Shown here: piece by piece, positions 25,855-34,150 of the stretch
Position numbering within the stretch: position 1 is the stretch's first letter
Layout: each line of letters starts with the position of its first letter
Assembly: GCA_001784585.1 (NCBI GenBank)
Contig: MFRN01000010.1
Coordinates: forward strand, 1-45,920
Length of the DNA: 45,920 nucleotides
From: Candidatus Melainabacteria bacterium RIFCSPLOWO2_02_FULL_35_15
GTDB taxonomy: Bacteria > Cyanobacteriota > Vampirovibrionia > 2-02-FULL-35-15
Direction: 5' to 3'
Made by a program: the position numbers and the translations under genes
The notes under the pieces: model-generated
What the model saw: only the letters and a program-made list of their open reading frames with translations
The model's database searches: none
Told to the model about the DNA's origin: nothing

Positions 25855-28734
25855 ATGTCATCAGAGAAACTCATTGAAAAATCCAGTTTGTCTCTTTTTG
25901 AGACAGTGACCTCTTACATAAAAGTACGTGGCGCTAAAGAACATAATTTAAAAAACATAAATATTGATATACCAAAAAATAAACTTGTAGTAGTAACAGG
26001 TGTCAGCGGCTCAGGAAAAAGCTCACTGGCATTTGACACGATCTTTGCAGAAGGACAGAGAAGATATGTAGAAAGCCTTTCGTCTTATGCAAGACAATTT
26101 CTGGGTCAGCTGGATAAGCCGGATGTGGAATCAATAGAAGGACTAAGCCCTGCAATTTCAATAGATCAAAAATCTACCAGTCATAATCCAAGATCAACAG
26201 TAGCGACTGTTACTGAAGTCTATGATTATTTAAGACTTTTATTTGCCAGAATTGGCATGCCGCACTGCCATATATGTGGCGAAACTATTAAACCACAGAC
26301 AATTGATCAGATTATTGATCAGGTTTTATCACTTAAAGAAGGTACTAAGGCTCATATACTTGCACCGCTTGTTCACGGTAAAAAAGGAGAGTATCAGTCA
26401 TTGTTTCGTGCCTTATTAAACGAAGGCTTTGCACGGGTCAGGGTAAATAAAAAAGTTTTTTTATTAGAAGAAGAGATAAAGCTTGAAAAAAATTTCAAGC
26501 ACGATATTGAATTGATTATTGACAGAATTGTAATTAAAAAACAATCCAGAGCAAGAATAGCTGACAGCATTTCACTGACACTGAAGAGAGGGGAAGGAAT
26601 TGCGGTCATTGAAGACCTTGACGAAGGAAAAGACTATTTGTTTAGTGAAAAACTGGCATGTCCGTTCGGTCATGGTTCAATACAGGAAGTATCTCCAAGA
26701 GCATTTAGTTTTAATAGTCCTTATGGAGCATGTTCTGCATGCCATGGGCTTGGGCATAATGCAGAATTTGATCAAAAGTTAGTAATCCCGGATCCCGAAA
26801 AATCTTTAAATGAAGGTGCTGTTTTGCCCTGGGCAAAAACAAATAATATTTATTACAAACAGCTTTTAGAATCACTTGCAAAGCATTTTAAATTTAGCCT
26901 GGATGAGCCATGGGAAGAATTATCAAAAAAAAATCAGGAAATAATTCTATATGGTACAAAAGATGAAGAAATAAAATTCAAAGTAAACTCATGGAATGGA
27001 GATGAAGTCTGGACCTATAAAGGACACTTTGAAGGAGTTTTAAATCAGCTAAAAAGAAGATATGAAGAAACCGAATCCGAAAAACACAAAGAAGATTTGG
27101 AAAATTATATGACCAGGACTCCCTGTACAGAGTGCAAAGGGAAAAGATTAAAACCAGAAATCTTAGCAGTTACAGCAGATGAAACTTCTATTTCAGATTT
27201 ATGCTCATTTTCCATTAAGCAGGCAATGGATTTTTTTGTAAATTTACCAGACAAGCTGACACAAAAAGAAAAAACAATTGCACATCAGCTATTGATTGAA
27301 ATAAAAGCAAGGCTTAAGTTTTTAATTGATGTCGGACTGGATTATTTATCCCTGGATCGCTCTGCCAATACTTTATCCGGAGGTGAAGCACAAAGAATAA
27401 GACTGGCTACACAAATAGGCTCCGGGCTTTCAGGTGTCTTATACGTCCTAGATGAGCCATCGATTGGTTTACACCAAAGAGATAATACAAGACTGTTAAA
27501 TACTTTAAAAAGGTTGCGTGATCTTGGAAATACATTACTGGTAGTAGAACATGACGAAGAAACTATAAGAACTGGTGACTGGCTAATAGACATTGGTCCA
27601 CATGCAGGTTTACATGGAGGTGAAATTATAGCAGAAGGCAGAATACCGGATATTATTGCAGCATCCAATTCCATAACAGGTGAGTTTTTATCCGGAAAAC
27701 GAAAAATAATTATTCCAAAAACCAGAAGAGCTGGAAATGAAAAATACCTGGAGGTAATTGGTGCAAAATTAAACAATTTAAAAAATATAAATCTTAAAGT
27801 CCCGCTTGGAAAGTTTGTAACCATTACCGGTGTAAGTGGTTCAGGTAAATCAAGTCTTATAAATGATCTCTTATTTCAGTTTCTACAACACAAAATTTAT
27901 GGAACTACAAGGAAACCAGAACAAATAAGCGATGTAAAAGGAATTGAAAATTTAGATAAAGTAATAGTTATTGATCAAAGCCCGATTGGAAGAACCCCGC
28001 GAAGCAATCCTGCAACCTATACTGGTTTATTCGATACAATCCGTGAAATATTTTCCATGACTACTGAAGCAAAAGCCAGGGGATATCAGCCGGGCAGATT
28101 TTCATTTAATATAAAAGGCGGCCGTTGTGAAGCCTGTCGTGGAGAAGGTTTAAATGAAATTGAAATGAACTTTTTACCATCAGTATTTGTAACATGTGAA
28201 GTATGCAAAGGAGCCAGATATAACCGTGAAACACTTGAAGTAAAATTCAAAGGTTCTTCAATAAGTGATGTCTTAAATATGACTGTAGAAGAAGCACTGG
28301 TATTTTTTGATGCTGTGTCTAAAGCTAAAGTAAAATTACAAACATTAGCTGATGTAGGCTTAGGTTATATAAAGCTCGGGCAGCCAGCTACAACACTATC
28401 CGGCGGTGAAGCACAGAGGGTAAAACTTTCAGAACAGTTATCCAGGCGCAGCACCGGAAAAACAATTTACCTTCTTGATGAACCCACAGTAGGGTTACAC
28501 TGGCACGATGTGGATCATCTGCTTTCTGTTTTAAACAGATTAGTAGATACTGGAAATACAGTAGTAGTCATAGAACATAATTTAGATGTAATCAAGCAAG
28601 CTGACTGGGTTATAGACTTAGGACCTGAAGGCGGGGACAGAGGCGGGGAAGTGGTTTGCGAGGGAACTCCGGAAGAAACAGTAAAGTGCGAGAAGTCTTA
28701 TACTGGGCAGCATTTGAGAAAAGTTTTATGTTAA
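25855..28734 (+). CDS. uvrA: Excinuclease ABC subunit A
   Basis: Damage-recognition ATPase of nucleotide excision repair, two ABC ATPase modules in 959 residues. The first Walker A is [22 protein letters not shown], the second [17 protein letters not shown]. The two ABC signatures are [17 protein letters not shown] and [17 protein letters not shown], with Walker B in [15 protein letters not shown] and [12 protein letters not shown]. The C-terminal zinc module ([10 protein letters not shown] ... [10 protein letters not shown]) is normal. In the first zinc module the usual CPxCG is CPFGHG, so the second Cys is missing. The N-terminus is about 20 residues longer than usual. It starts just after a REP remnant. 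Confidence 0.97.
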   Translation: MSSEKLIEKSSLSLFETVTSYIKVRGAKEHNLKNINIDIPKNKLVVVTGVSGSGKSSLAFDTIFAEGQRRYVESLSSYARQFLGQLDKPDVESIEGLSPAISIDQKSTSHNPRSTVATVTEVYDYLRLLFARIGMPHCHICGETIKPQTIDQIIDQVLSLKEGTKAHILAPLVHGKKGEYQSLFRALLNEGFARVRVNKKVFLLEEEIKLEKNFKHDIELIIDRIVIKKQSRARIADSISLTLKRGEGIAVIEDLDEGKDYLFSEKLACPFGHGSIQEVSPRAFSFNSPYGACSACHGLGHNAEFDQKLVIPDPEKSLNEGAVLPWAKTNNIYYKQLLESLAKHFKFSLDEPWEELSKKNQEIILYGTKDEEIKFKVNSWNGDEVWTYKGHFEGVLNQLKRRYEETESEKHKEDLENYMTRTPCTECKGKRLKPEILAVTADETSISDLCSFSIKQAMDFFVNLPDKLTQKEKTIAHQLLIEIKARLKFLIDVGLDYLSLDRSANTLSGGEAQRIRLATQIGSGLSGVLYVLDEPSIGLHQRDNTRLLNTLKRLRDLGNTLLVVEHDEETIRTGDWLIDIGPHAGLHGGEIIAEGRIPDIIAASNSITGEFLSGKRKIIIPKTRRAGNEKYLEVIGAKLNNLKNINLKVPLGKFVTITGVSGSGKSSLINDLLFQFLQHKIYGTTRKPEQISDVKGIENLDKVIVIDQSPIGRTPRSNPATYTGLFDTIREIFSMTTEAKARGYQPGRFSFNIKGGRCEACRGEGLNEIEMNFLPSVFVTCEVCKGARYNRETLEVKFKGSSISDVLNMTVEEALVFFDAVSKAKVKLQTLADVGLGYIKLGQPATTLSGGEAQRVKLSEQLSRRSTGKTIYLLDEPTVGLHWHDVDHLLSVLNRLVDTGNTVVVIEHNLDVIKQADWVIDLGPEGGDRGGEVVCEGTPEETVKCEKSYTGQHLRKVLC

Positions 28735-28808
28735 ATATGTCTTTCTCAATTTTTTTTTGTTACTGTCTAGCTATGTTACTAAGTCTCATCTGACTAACTT
28801 ACAAAGAA

Positions 28809-28838
28809 AGGTTTTGCCTGGTTTATCCAGCAAAACCT
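28809..28838. repeat. Single hairpin resembling hairpin B of the two-hairpin element, inverted
   Basis: Outer arms AGGTTTTG/CAAAACCT and inner arms CTGG/CCAG enclose the loop TTTAT, with one unpaired C on the 5' side. Read on the minus strand it has the layout TTTG-stem-ATAAA-stem-unpaired base-CAAA, as in the B hairpins at 19837 and 31685, with different stem bases. No hairpin A with a CTTGT loop was found next to it. No T-run follows on the plus strand, so it is a poor terminator for uvrA. Confidence 0.5.
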
Positions 28839-28975
28839 GAAAAATGATACAAAAGGCAGACTGCGAGCACTTTGTAAAGCCCGACAAGCGAGGTACGAAG
28901 CAAGGAGGGCGGTAGGCAAAAACAAAATTTTTAGGTATCCTTATATTCAGTTAAGTGGATATAGGAGGCAAACAA

Positions 28976-29584
28976 ATGGCAACAGTAACATCAACTAAAG
29001 AATATATTACAAGGACATTTCCTCATTTAAAAGGTTTGAAGGGCATATCTGATGCTCAACTTGAAGAACACCTCAAATTGTTTCAGGGCTATGTTAAGAA
29101 TACAAACATTTTAAATCAAAAAATAGAAGAGCTGACCAAAGCAGGAAAATCAGGTACTCCAGAGTATTCTGAGCTAAAAAGACGCTATGGCTTTGAATAC
29201 AATGGAATGGTTTTACATGAATATTATTTCGATAATATGACTCCGGGCGGTCATGCAATAGATCAAGATTCAAAACTCTATAAAAAAATCATTGAGTGTT
29301 TCTGGGATTGGAATACATTTGAAACTGATTTTAAAAATGTAGGAAAGATGAGAGGAATTGGCTGGGCAATAATGTTTCAGGACCCCATCACAAAAAAACT
29401 TTCAAATCATTTTGTGGCTGATCATGAAATGGGAAATATAGCCGGCTATAAGCCAATCCTTGCAATGGATGTATGGGAACATGCCTACATAGGTGATTAC
29501 AAAGCTACAGAAAGAGGAAAGTATATAGATGCTTTCTGGGAAAATATTTGCTGGAAGACAGCAGGCAGCAGGTTATTAAGTTAA
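28976..29584 (+). CDS. Superoxide dismutase (Fe/Mn family)
   Basis: A 202-residue Fe/Mn superoxide dismutase family protein, cytosolic, with no signal peptide. Candidate metal ligands are His32 (EEHLKLFQGYVKN), His81 (VLHEYYFDN), Asp165 and His169 (AMDVWEHAY). The C-terminal DVWEHAYIGDY is the family signature. The His32 to Tyr39 spacing is one shorter than in E. coli SodB/SodA (His26-Tyr34), which suggests a divergent subfamily. The open frame runs 7 codons further upstream, but the ATG at 28976 has a TAGGAGG ribosome-binding site 8 bases before it and is chosen. Metal preference cannot be told. A strong terminator follows. Confidence 0.88.
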   Translation: MATVTSTKEYITRTFPHLKGLKGISDAQLEEHLKLFQGYVKNTNILNQKIEELTKAGKSGTPEYSELKRRYGFEYNGMVLHEYYFDNMTPGGHAIDQDSKLYKKIIECFWDWNTFETDFKNVGKMRGIGWAIMFQDPITKKLSNHFVADHEMGNIAGYKPILAMDVWEHAYIGDYKATERGKYIDAFWENICWKTAGSRLLS

Positions 29585-29588
29585 TATT

Positions 29589-29622
29589 GCAGGAGCAGGC
29601 TTGCAGGCTTGCTCCTGCTTTT
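29589..29622 (+). terminator. Intrinsic terminator after the superoxide dismutase gene
   Basis: Nine-base arms GCAGGAGCA and TGCTCCTGC, extended to 12 bp by a G-T pair and two G-C pairs, around a 6-nt loop and followed by TTTTG. It begins 5 bases after the stop codon. Confidence 0.85.
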
Positions 29623-29653
29623 GTATAATGTTTAATCTGGAAGGAACAAAATT

Positions 29654-30133
29654 ATGAAAGTAAAAAATTTTACCGAAGCAATTAACATGGCAGTTCTGAA
29701 GTTGTATCCTATAGCCAGACAAAAAGCTATTAACAAAGTAACAGCCTTGCAGCTACCGATAACACAGGACAGACATGCCTTAAATGTAAAAACAGACTGT
29801 GCTATTCGTGCTGTGTTAGCGGCAAAACATTATTACCCAAAAGGACTAACTCAAAAAGATGATGTACGAACCCTTCTTATATCTATGTATAGAGAGTTAA
29901 TATCCAATCCTAACTGGGATAAGGATCGCTGTGCAGCAACTATCCGACCATATAGTACACCTCACATACCTTTTAGTGAGGCTCATTATGCCAATGAAAT
30001 GCAGACATATCATTTATTATTAGCAGCTGCTTTTGAAGCTATTACTGAATATATAGAAAGTGGAGGGAAATTACCGGAGATTGAAGAAAGCACACCTCTG
30101 GCTGATGAGCCATCAATTATTGTACTGGAATAA
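29654..30133 (+). CDS. Hypothetical 159-residue protein
   Basis: Not recognised. A GGAAGGAAC ribosome-binding site lies about 10 bases before the ATG. The protein is soluble and mostly helical, with a repeated pattern of helices such as NMAVLKLYPIARQKAINK and YHLLLAAAFEAITEYIE, and an acidic tail ending PLADEPSIIVLE. It is followed 18 bases later by a 68-residue orphan gene on the same strand, so the pair probably forms a small operon of its own after the superoxide dismutase terminator. Confidence 0.6.
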   Translation: MKVKNFTEAINMAVLKLYPIARQKAINKVTALQLPITQDRHALNVKTDCAIRAVLAAKHYYPKGLTQKDDVRTLLISMYRELISNPNWDKDRCAATIRPYSTPHIPFSEAHYANEMQTYHLLLAAAFEAITEYIESGGKLPEIEESTPLADEPSIIVLE

Positions 30134-30151
30134 AACTGGAGATTTAATACT

Positions 30152-30358
30152 ATGAAAATACAACCGGCTATTGTGTCATTAGGAGAGCAAGCTTTATTAC
30201 ATTGGATGCAAACCGGCTATTTTGATACTGTTGACGATGATGGAATTCATGTAGGACTGGCTGGTGATGGTGAAAGCCAAGGACTGGAGCATCTTTTTGG
30301 CGGAAACGGCGGTACTCCTACTGCTGAAACAGCTGAAAATAATTTTTACCGTAGATAA
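30152..30358 (+). CDS. Hypothetical 68-residue protein
   Basis: Not recognised. An ATG start lies 18 bases after the 159-residue gene, with GGAG upstream. The N-terminal half may form a helix (GEQALLHWMQTGYFDTV); the C-terminal half is Gly/Glu/Asn-rich (GLAGDGESQGLEHLFGGNGG) and probably disordered. The end overlaps the convergent M23 peptidase by 13 bases. A secreted or peptide-like role is possible but not supported by a leader motif. Confidence 0.5.
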   Translation: MKIQPAIVSLGEQALLHWMQTGYFDTVDDDGIHVGLAGDGESQGLEHLFGGNGGTPTAETAENNFYRR

Positions 30359-31488
30359 TTAAGCGGGTTCTGCGGTCTTCCGCTTTTTCTTACTTCAAAG
30401 TGTAAATGCGGCCCGGTAGAATAACCGGTCTGTCCTTCATAACCGACAGTTTCACCTTTTATTATTGTTTTTCCTTTGGATGCAGTTGCTCTGCTTAAGT
30501 GTGCATATAGTGTAGAATAATTCATTCCATGATCGACGATTATGACTTTTCCGTACCCACCGTACCAGCCGTTAAAAATAACCCTCCCTGTATCGCTTGC
30601 CATAATAGCTGTTCCGTATGGTGCAGCTAAATCAACTCCGCTATGAAAACTTACTACCTTAAAAATAGGATGCCTGCGTAATCCAAATGGTGATGTAAGC
30701 CGTCCGTGAACAGGGAATGAAAAAGCTCCGGAGCCTGGAACTGAAGAGCTGTCAAAACTACCTTTTCCAACAAGTCTGTTTATTTCTGAAATTAACTGCT
30801 GTGATTCTCTTTCGATCTGCCTTTCAGCAGATTCATAGGAAGCTCTTTCTGTTCTTAGTTTTTGTACTAAACCTGACTGAGAAGCATGTTCTTTTGCTAT
30901 TTGCACTTTTTGTTTTTCGATAGAGTTAACAATATTTGCAATTCTGATTTTTTCTTCAGCAAGGCGATCTTTATAGTGCCCTATTTCTTTGGACTGAGTG
31001 GATAATTTTTCCAGCAGGTTTTTATCCTGCGCAACAAGTAATTTTTGATAGTAAAGGATGTCCAGAAAATCTGTCAGGCTGGGCGTTTTTAGTAAGACCT
31101 CTAACATTTTTAGTCTTTGCCCCTGATATATTTGTTTGATTCTGTTTTCTGCATCTGCCCTTAGAGCTGAATAATCATTTTTTAGTTCTGTAAGCTTTTC
31201 CTCAGTTAACTGTAAACTGTTTTGTGTGGAAAACAGCTCGTTTTTATTTTTTCTTAGCTGTTCCTGGGTTTTATACAATTTTTTCTGAATAACCAGTAAC
31301 TTTCCTGTAGCAATTTTTTCTTTTTCTTTTGTTTCTTCAATTTTTCTTCTTAGGATTTCACTTTTTTGTTCTATTTCTTTTAGTGTCCGTGATTTTGCCC
31401 TGTTGAAAGAAGAGAATGCTTCTAAGAAAGAAGAATTAATCAGTACGATTAGAATTAAAACTGAAATGAAAAATATTTTCCGGGTCAT
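30346..31488 (-). CDS. M23 family murein endopeptidase, EnvC-like
   Basis: An exported protein of 380 residues. It has a signal peptide or anchor (about 5-26) and a long coiled coil of Lys/Glu-rich heptads from about 30 to 235. The C-terminal LytM/M23 domain starts at about 250. The metal motifs are HSGVDLAAPYG (His and Asp), HGMNYSTLYAHLS and GPHLHFEVRK (HxH). All zinc ligands look intact, so unlike E. coli EnvC, whose LytM domain is degenerate, this protein should be catalytic. It probably cuts peptide cross-links of peptidoglycan at the division site or elsewhere. A 37-residue membrane ORF lies directly upstream on the same strand. Confidence 0.87.
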   Translation of the reverse strand: MTRKIFFISVLILIVLINSSFLEAFSSFNRAKSRTLKEIEQKSEILRRKIEETKEKEKIATGKLLVIQKKLYKTQEQLRKNKNELFSTQNSLQLTEEKLTELKNDYSALRADAENRIKQIYQGQRLKMLEVLLKTPSLTDFLDILYYQKLLVAQDKNLLEKLSTQSKEIGHYKDRLAEEKIRIANIVNSIEKQKVQIAKEHASQSGLVQKLRTERASYESAERQIERESQQLISEINRLVGKGSFDSSSVPGSGAFSFPVHGRLTSPFGLRRHPIFKVVSFHSGVDLAAPYGTAIMASDTGRVIFNGWYGGYGKVIIVDHGMNYSTLYAHLSRATASKGKTIIKGETVGYEGQTGYSTGPHLHFEVRKSGRPQNPLNYLR

Positions 31489-31511
31489 AGGAATTAAAGA
31501 ATTACATAATT

Positions 31512-31625
31512 CTAATACGGTTTTTTAACTGTGAAAACATAAAACATTGGCACTACTGAAACTACTAAAAAAGCAATGAGCATGATTAATACAAAGAACT
31601 TGGAATATTTTCTGAAGAAGTCCAT
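31512..31625 (-). CDS. Candidate 37-residue single-span membrane protein
   Basis: The minus strand has ATG at 31625 and TAG at 31512-31514. The peptide begins MDFFRKYSKFFVLIMLIAFL and continues as a hydrophobic helix, ending in a basic KKPY tail. This is a clear single transmembrane pattern with positive residues on both sides. It ends 23 bases before the start of the M23 peptidase, so they may share a transcript. Only a distant GGAG (about 13 bases) precedes the ATG, so translation is not sure. Chance AT-rich frames of this length are common; the charge pattern argues for a real gene. Confidence 0.4.
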   Translation of the reverse strand: MDFFRKYSKFFVLIMLIAFLVVSVVPMFYVFTVKKPY

Positions 31626-31635
31626 GTTTTTTTAT

Positions 31636-31712
31636 AGCTCCAGACAAGCTGGAGCTTCCCTCGGTCGATTCTTTTTACAGGGCCGCATTTGCCGAATGAA
31701 TCGGACAAATGC
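31636..31712. repeat. Two-hairpin repeat element, copy 2
   Basis: Hairpin A (31636-31656) has arms AGCTCCAG/CTGGAGCT around the loop ACAAG. After 28 bases, hairpin B (31685-31712) has outer arms GCATTTG/CAAATGC, inner arms CCGA/TCGG, the loop ATGAA and one unpaired A. Stem bases differ from copy 1 at 19789 while the loops, bulge and spacing are kept. It lies between uvrB and the small membrane ORF. Confidence 0.65.
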
Positions 31713-31789
31713 TCTCTAAACTATTACGAAATCCATTAAGCTATCATATTATATCTTATAGAGATTAAAAAGAAAGGTTACTCTAATTC

Positions 31790-33811
31790 CTACAATTGTT
31801 TTCTTGACATTTCACGTAATTTGTACAACTCATCTCTTAATTTTGCAGCTCTTTCAAAGTCTAAAAGCAATGCGGCATTTTTCATCTGTGTTTCTATACG
31901 TTTTAAAACTTTAGGAAGTTCTTTAAGATCAAGTTTTTCATGCGCCAGTTCTTCTGCAACAACTTCTTCAATGTTTTTATTTGAACGAAGAGCTTCTAAT
32001 AATGGATTTGCATGCCCCTTAATAATGGTTTTTGGCGTAATGCTATGTACCTTATTATATTCAGCTTGTACTTTTCTTCTTCGATTGGTTTCACTGATTG
32101 CTTTTTGCATTGAACCTGTAACTTTATCTGCATATAAAATTACTTTTCCTGCAGCATTCCTGGCAGCACGACCAATCATCTGAATCAAGGATCTTTCTGC
32201 TCTTAAAAACCCTTCTTTATCTGCATCCATTATACAAACAAGACTTACTTCAGGTAAATCAATTCCCTCCCTTAAAAGATTTACTCCTACTAATACATCA
32301 AATTCTCCAAGCCGTAAATCCCTTAAAATTTCTATTCTGTCCAGAGCTATAATCTCGCTGTGCAGCCAGCGTACTTTTAAATTTGCACCGGTTAAATATG
32401 CAGCTAAGTCTTCTGCCATTCTTTTTGTAAGAGTAGAAATTAAAATTCTTTCTTTTCTTTCAATACGTAATTTTATCTCATAAATTAAATCATCTATTTG
32501 TCCGTGTGTCGGTCTGACTTCCACTTCCGGATCCACAAGCCCTGTAGGTCTTACGATCTGTTCTACAATCCTTTCACTTATTTTTAATTCATAATCACCA
32601 GGCGTAGCACTTACAAAAATTACCTGATTAACCCTGTCCCAGAACTCATCTGGTTTCAAAGGTCTGTTGTCTTTTGCGCATGGAAGCCTGAATCCATAAT
32701 CTACGAGTGTGCTTTTTCTGGATAAATCTCCATGATACATTCCGCCAATCTGTGGAACAGTTACATGTGATTCATCTATAATACATATCCAGCCATCTTT
32801 TCCATATTTTTTATTGAAGTAATCTACTAAAACCTTTGGTGGTTCACCTGGTTCTCTTCCTTCCAGTATTCTTGAATAATTTTCAACACCATTGCAATAT
32901 CCTACCTCGCGTAACATCTCAATATCAAATTTCGTCCGCTGCCAGAGTCTTTGAGCTTCTACATTTTTCCCGTGTGATTTTAATTCCTCGGATCTTTCTT
33001 TTAATTCTTTGTTAATTTGCTTGCACGCTTCTTCTATAACTTCGTCATCTGCAATATAATGCTTTGCCGGGTAAATAGCTATTTCTTTAATTGTAGAAGT
33101 TACTTCACCTGTCATCGGGTTAATCATAGTAAGATTTTCAATCTGCTCCCCAAAGAAACTGATTTTTAAGACCTCTTCTTCATACACAGGAAATATTTCC
33201 ACGATTTCACCACGAACACGGAATCTTCCTCTTGTAAGTTCTATATCATTTCTTTCATAGTGAATATTTACAAAGTAATGTATAAGTTTATCCCGATCTA
33301 TATTTTGTGCTTCTTTAATAGTGATGGCAGATTCATAATATAATTCCGGAACTCCAAGTCCATAGATGCAGCTTACTGAAGCTACAGCTACTACATCATC
33401 TCTTTCAAACAGCGATCTTGTCGTAGAATGTCTTAATCTGTCTATTTCTTCATTTACACTGGCTACTTTCTCAATATATGTATCAGTCTGTGGAATATAA
33501 GATTCCGGTTGATAGTAGTCATAGTAACTAATGAAATATTCCACAGCATTATCAGGCATAAAATCCCGAAACTCATTGCATAGCTGTGCTGCAAGTGTTT
33601 TATTATGAGCTATTACAAGGGCTGGCTTTTTAATCTCGGCAATTACATTTGCAACAGTAAAGGTTTTTCCTGAACCGGTTACACCCAGAAGTGTTTGATA
33701 ACGTAATTTTTTTTCTATACCGTCTGTTAATTCTTTTATTGCTTTTGGCTGATCACCTGCCGGCTTAAAAGGGGATTTGATTACAAATTGTTGTGGTAAG
33801 GTTTTAGACAT
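31790..33811 (-). CDS. uvrB: Excinuclease ABC subunit B
   Basis: DNA helicase-like subunit that verifies damage and loads UvrC. Residues 42-50 hold the Walker A GVTGSGKTF. The beta-hairpin region is YFISYYDYYQPESYIPQTDTYIEK (about 92-115). Helicase motifs DESHVT, FVSATPG and VGVNLLREGIDLPEVSLV follow, then QMIGRAARN, and a UVR domain ends the protein (LLDFERAAKLRDELYKLREM), the contact for UvrC. It has 673 residues, as usual. An AGGAA ribosome-binding site stands before the ATG. A REP remnant lies just upstream. Confidence 0.97.
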   Translation of the reverse strand: MSKTLPQQFVIKSPFKPAGDQPKAIKELTDGIEKKLRYQTLLGVTGSGKTFTVANVIAEIKKPALVIAHNKTLAAQLCNEFRDFMPDNAVEYFISYYDYYQPESYIPQTDTYIEKVASVNEEIDRLRHSTTRSLFERDDVVAVASVSCIYGLGVPELYYESAITIKEAQNIDRDKLIHYFVNIHYERNDIELTRGRFRVRGEIVEIFPVYEEEVLKISFFGEQIENLTMINPMTGEVTSTIKEIAIYPAKHYIADDEVIEEACKQINKELKERSEELKSHGKNVEAQRLWQRTKFDIEMLREVGYCNGVENYSRILEGREPGEPPKVLVDYFNKKYGKDGWICIIDESHVTVPQIGGMYHGDLSRKSTLVDYGFRLPCAKDNRPLKPDEFWDRVNQVIFVSATPGDYELKISERIVEQIVRPTGLVDPEVEVRPTHGQIDDLIYEIKLRIERKERILISTLTKRMAEDLAAYLTGANLKVRWLHSEIIALDRIEILRDLRLGEFDVLVGVNLLREGIDLPEVSLVCIMDADKEGFLRAERSLIQMIGRAARNAAGKVILYADKVTGSMQKAISETNRRRKVQAEYNKVHSITPKTIIKGHANPLLEALRSNKNIEEVVAEELAHEKLDLKELPKVLKRIETQMKNAALLLDFERAAKLRDELYKLREMSRKQL

Positions 33812-33819
33812 TATTTCCT

Positions 33820-33847
33820 GTAGGGACGCGATTAACTGAGCTTCTAC
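33820..33847. repeat. Decayed REP-family palindrome upstream of uvrB
   Basis: The left arm GTAGGGACGCGATT is well kept; the right half AACTGAGCTTCTAC pairs at its ends only (GTAG/CTAC). It starts 8 bases upstream of the uvrB ATG, so it overlaps the uvrB ribosome-binding region. Confidence 0.45.
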
Positions 33848-33850
33848 ATT

Positions 33851-33862
33851 GTAATATATTAC
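33851..33862. promoter_or_regulatory. 12-bp perfect palindrome between uvrB and an orphan gene
   Basis: GTAATATATTAC is a perfect inverted repeat placed 3 bases before the ATG of the 84-residue gene and 40 bases upstream of the uvrB ATG. Its position in the divergent gap suits an operator, but no family of regulator is recognised. A/T palindromes can arise by chance. Confidence 0.3.
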
Positions 33863-33864
33863 GT

Positions 33865-34119
33865 ATGATTACTGATACTGAAACAATCTCAGATTCTCAA
33901 ACAACAACACTTAAAGATATTTTAAGGAATTTTACAGAAAGTAGTTCTCCTGTATTTCAGAGAGTTTTGAATTTGGTAAATGAAATAATGCTTGCTACTA
34001 TTCATGGAACAAAATATTGTGAAAAATTATCTGCCAAAGAAAAAGAACAGCTGTCAAGGGAATTAACGGCATCATTCTTAAGTATGATTTTAGGTAAGTT
34101 TACAAAGAAAACATCATGA
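33865..34119 (+). CDS. Hypothetical 84-residue protein
   Basis: Not recognised. A small soluble protein, helical, with an N-terminal Thr/Ser-rich stretch (TDTETISDSQTTTLKDILRN) and a central helix pair (PVFQRVLNLVNEIMLATIHG). It is followed 32 bases later by hemA on the same strand, so it could be the first gene of the hem operon. No ribosome-binding site is visible; the start touches a 12-bp palindrome. Confidence 0.5.
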   Translation: MITDTETISDSQTTTLKDILRNFTESSSPVFQRVLNLVNEIMLATIHGTKYCEKLSAKEKEQLSRELTASFLSMILGKFTKKTS

Positions 34120-34150
34120 TATGAAAATTTGATAAAATCAAAAGTAAATT

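Noticed and set aside
27342-27824. A 160-residue minus-strand frame inside uvrA
   Set aside because: It is a shadow of a highly conserved uvrA region and has no recognisable features.
33812-33864. LexA/SOS box between uvrB and the orphan gene
   Set aside because: No match to the E. coli, Bacillus or cyanobacterial LexA sites; only an A/T palindrome and a REP remnant are present.
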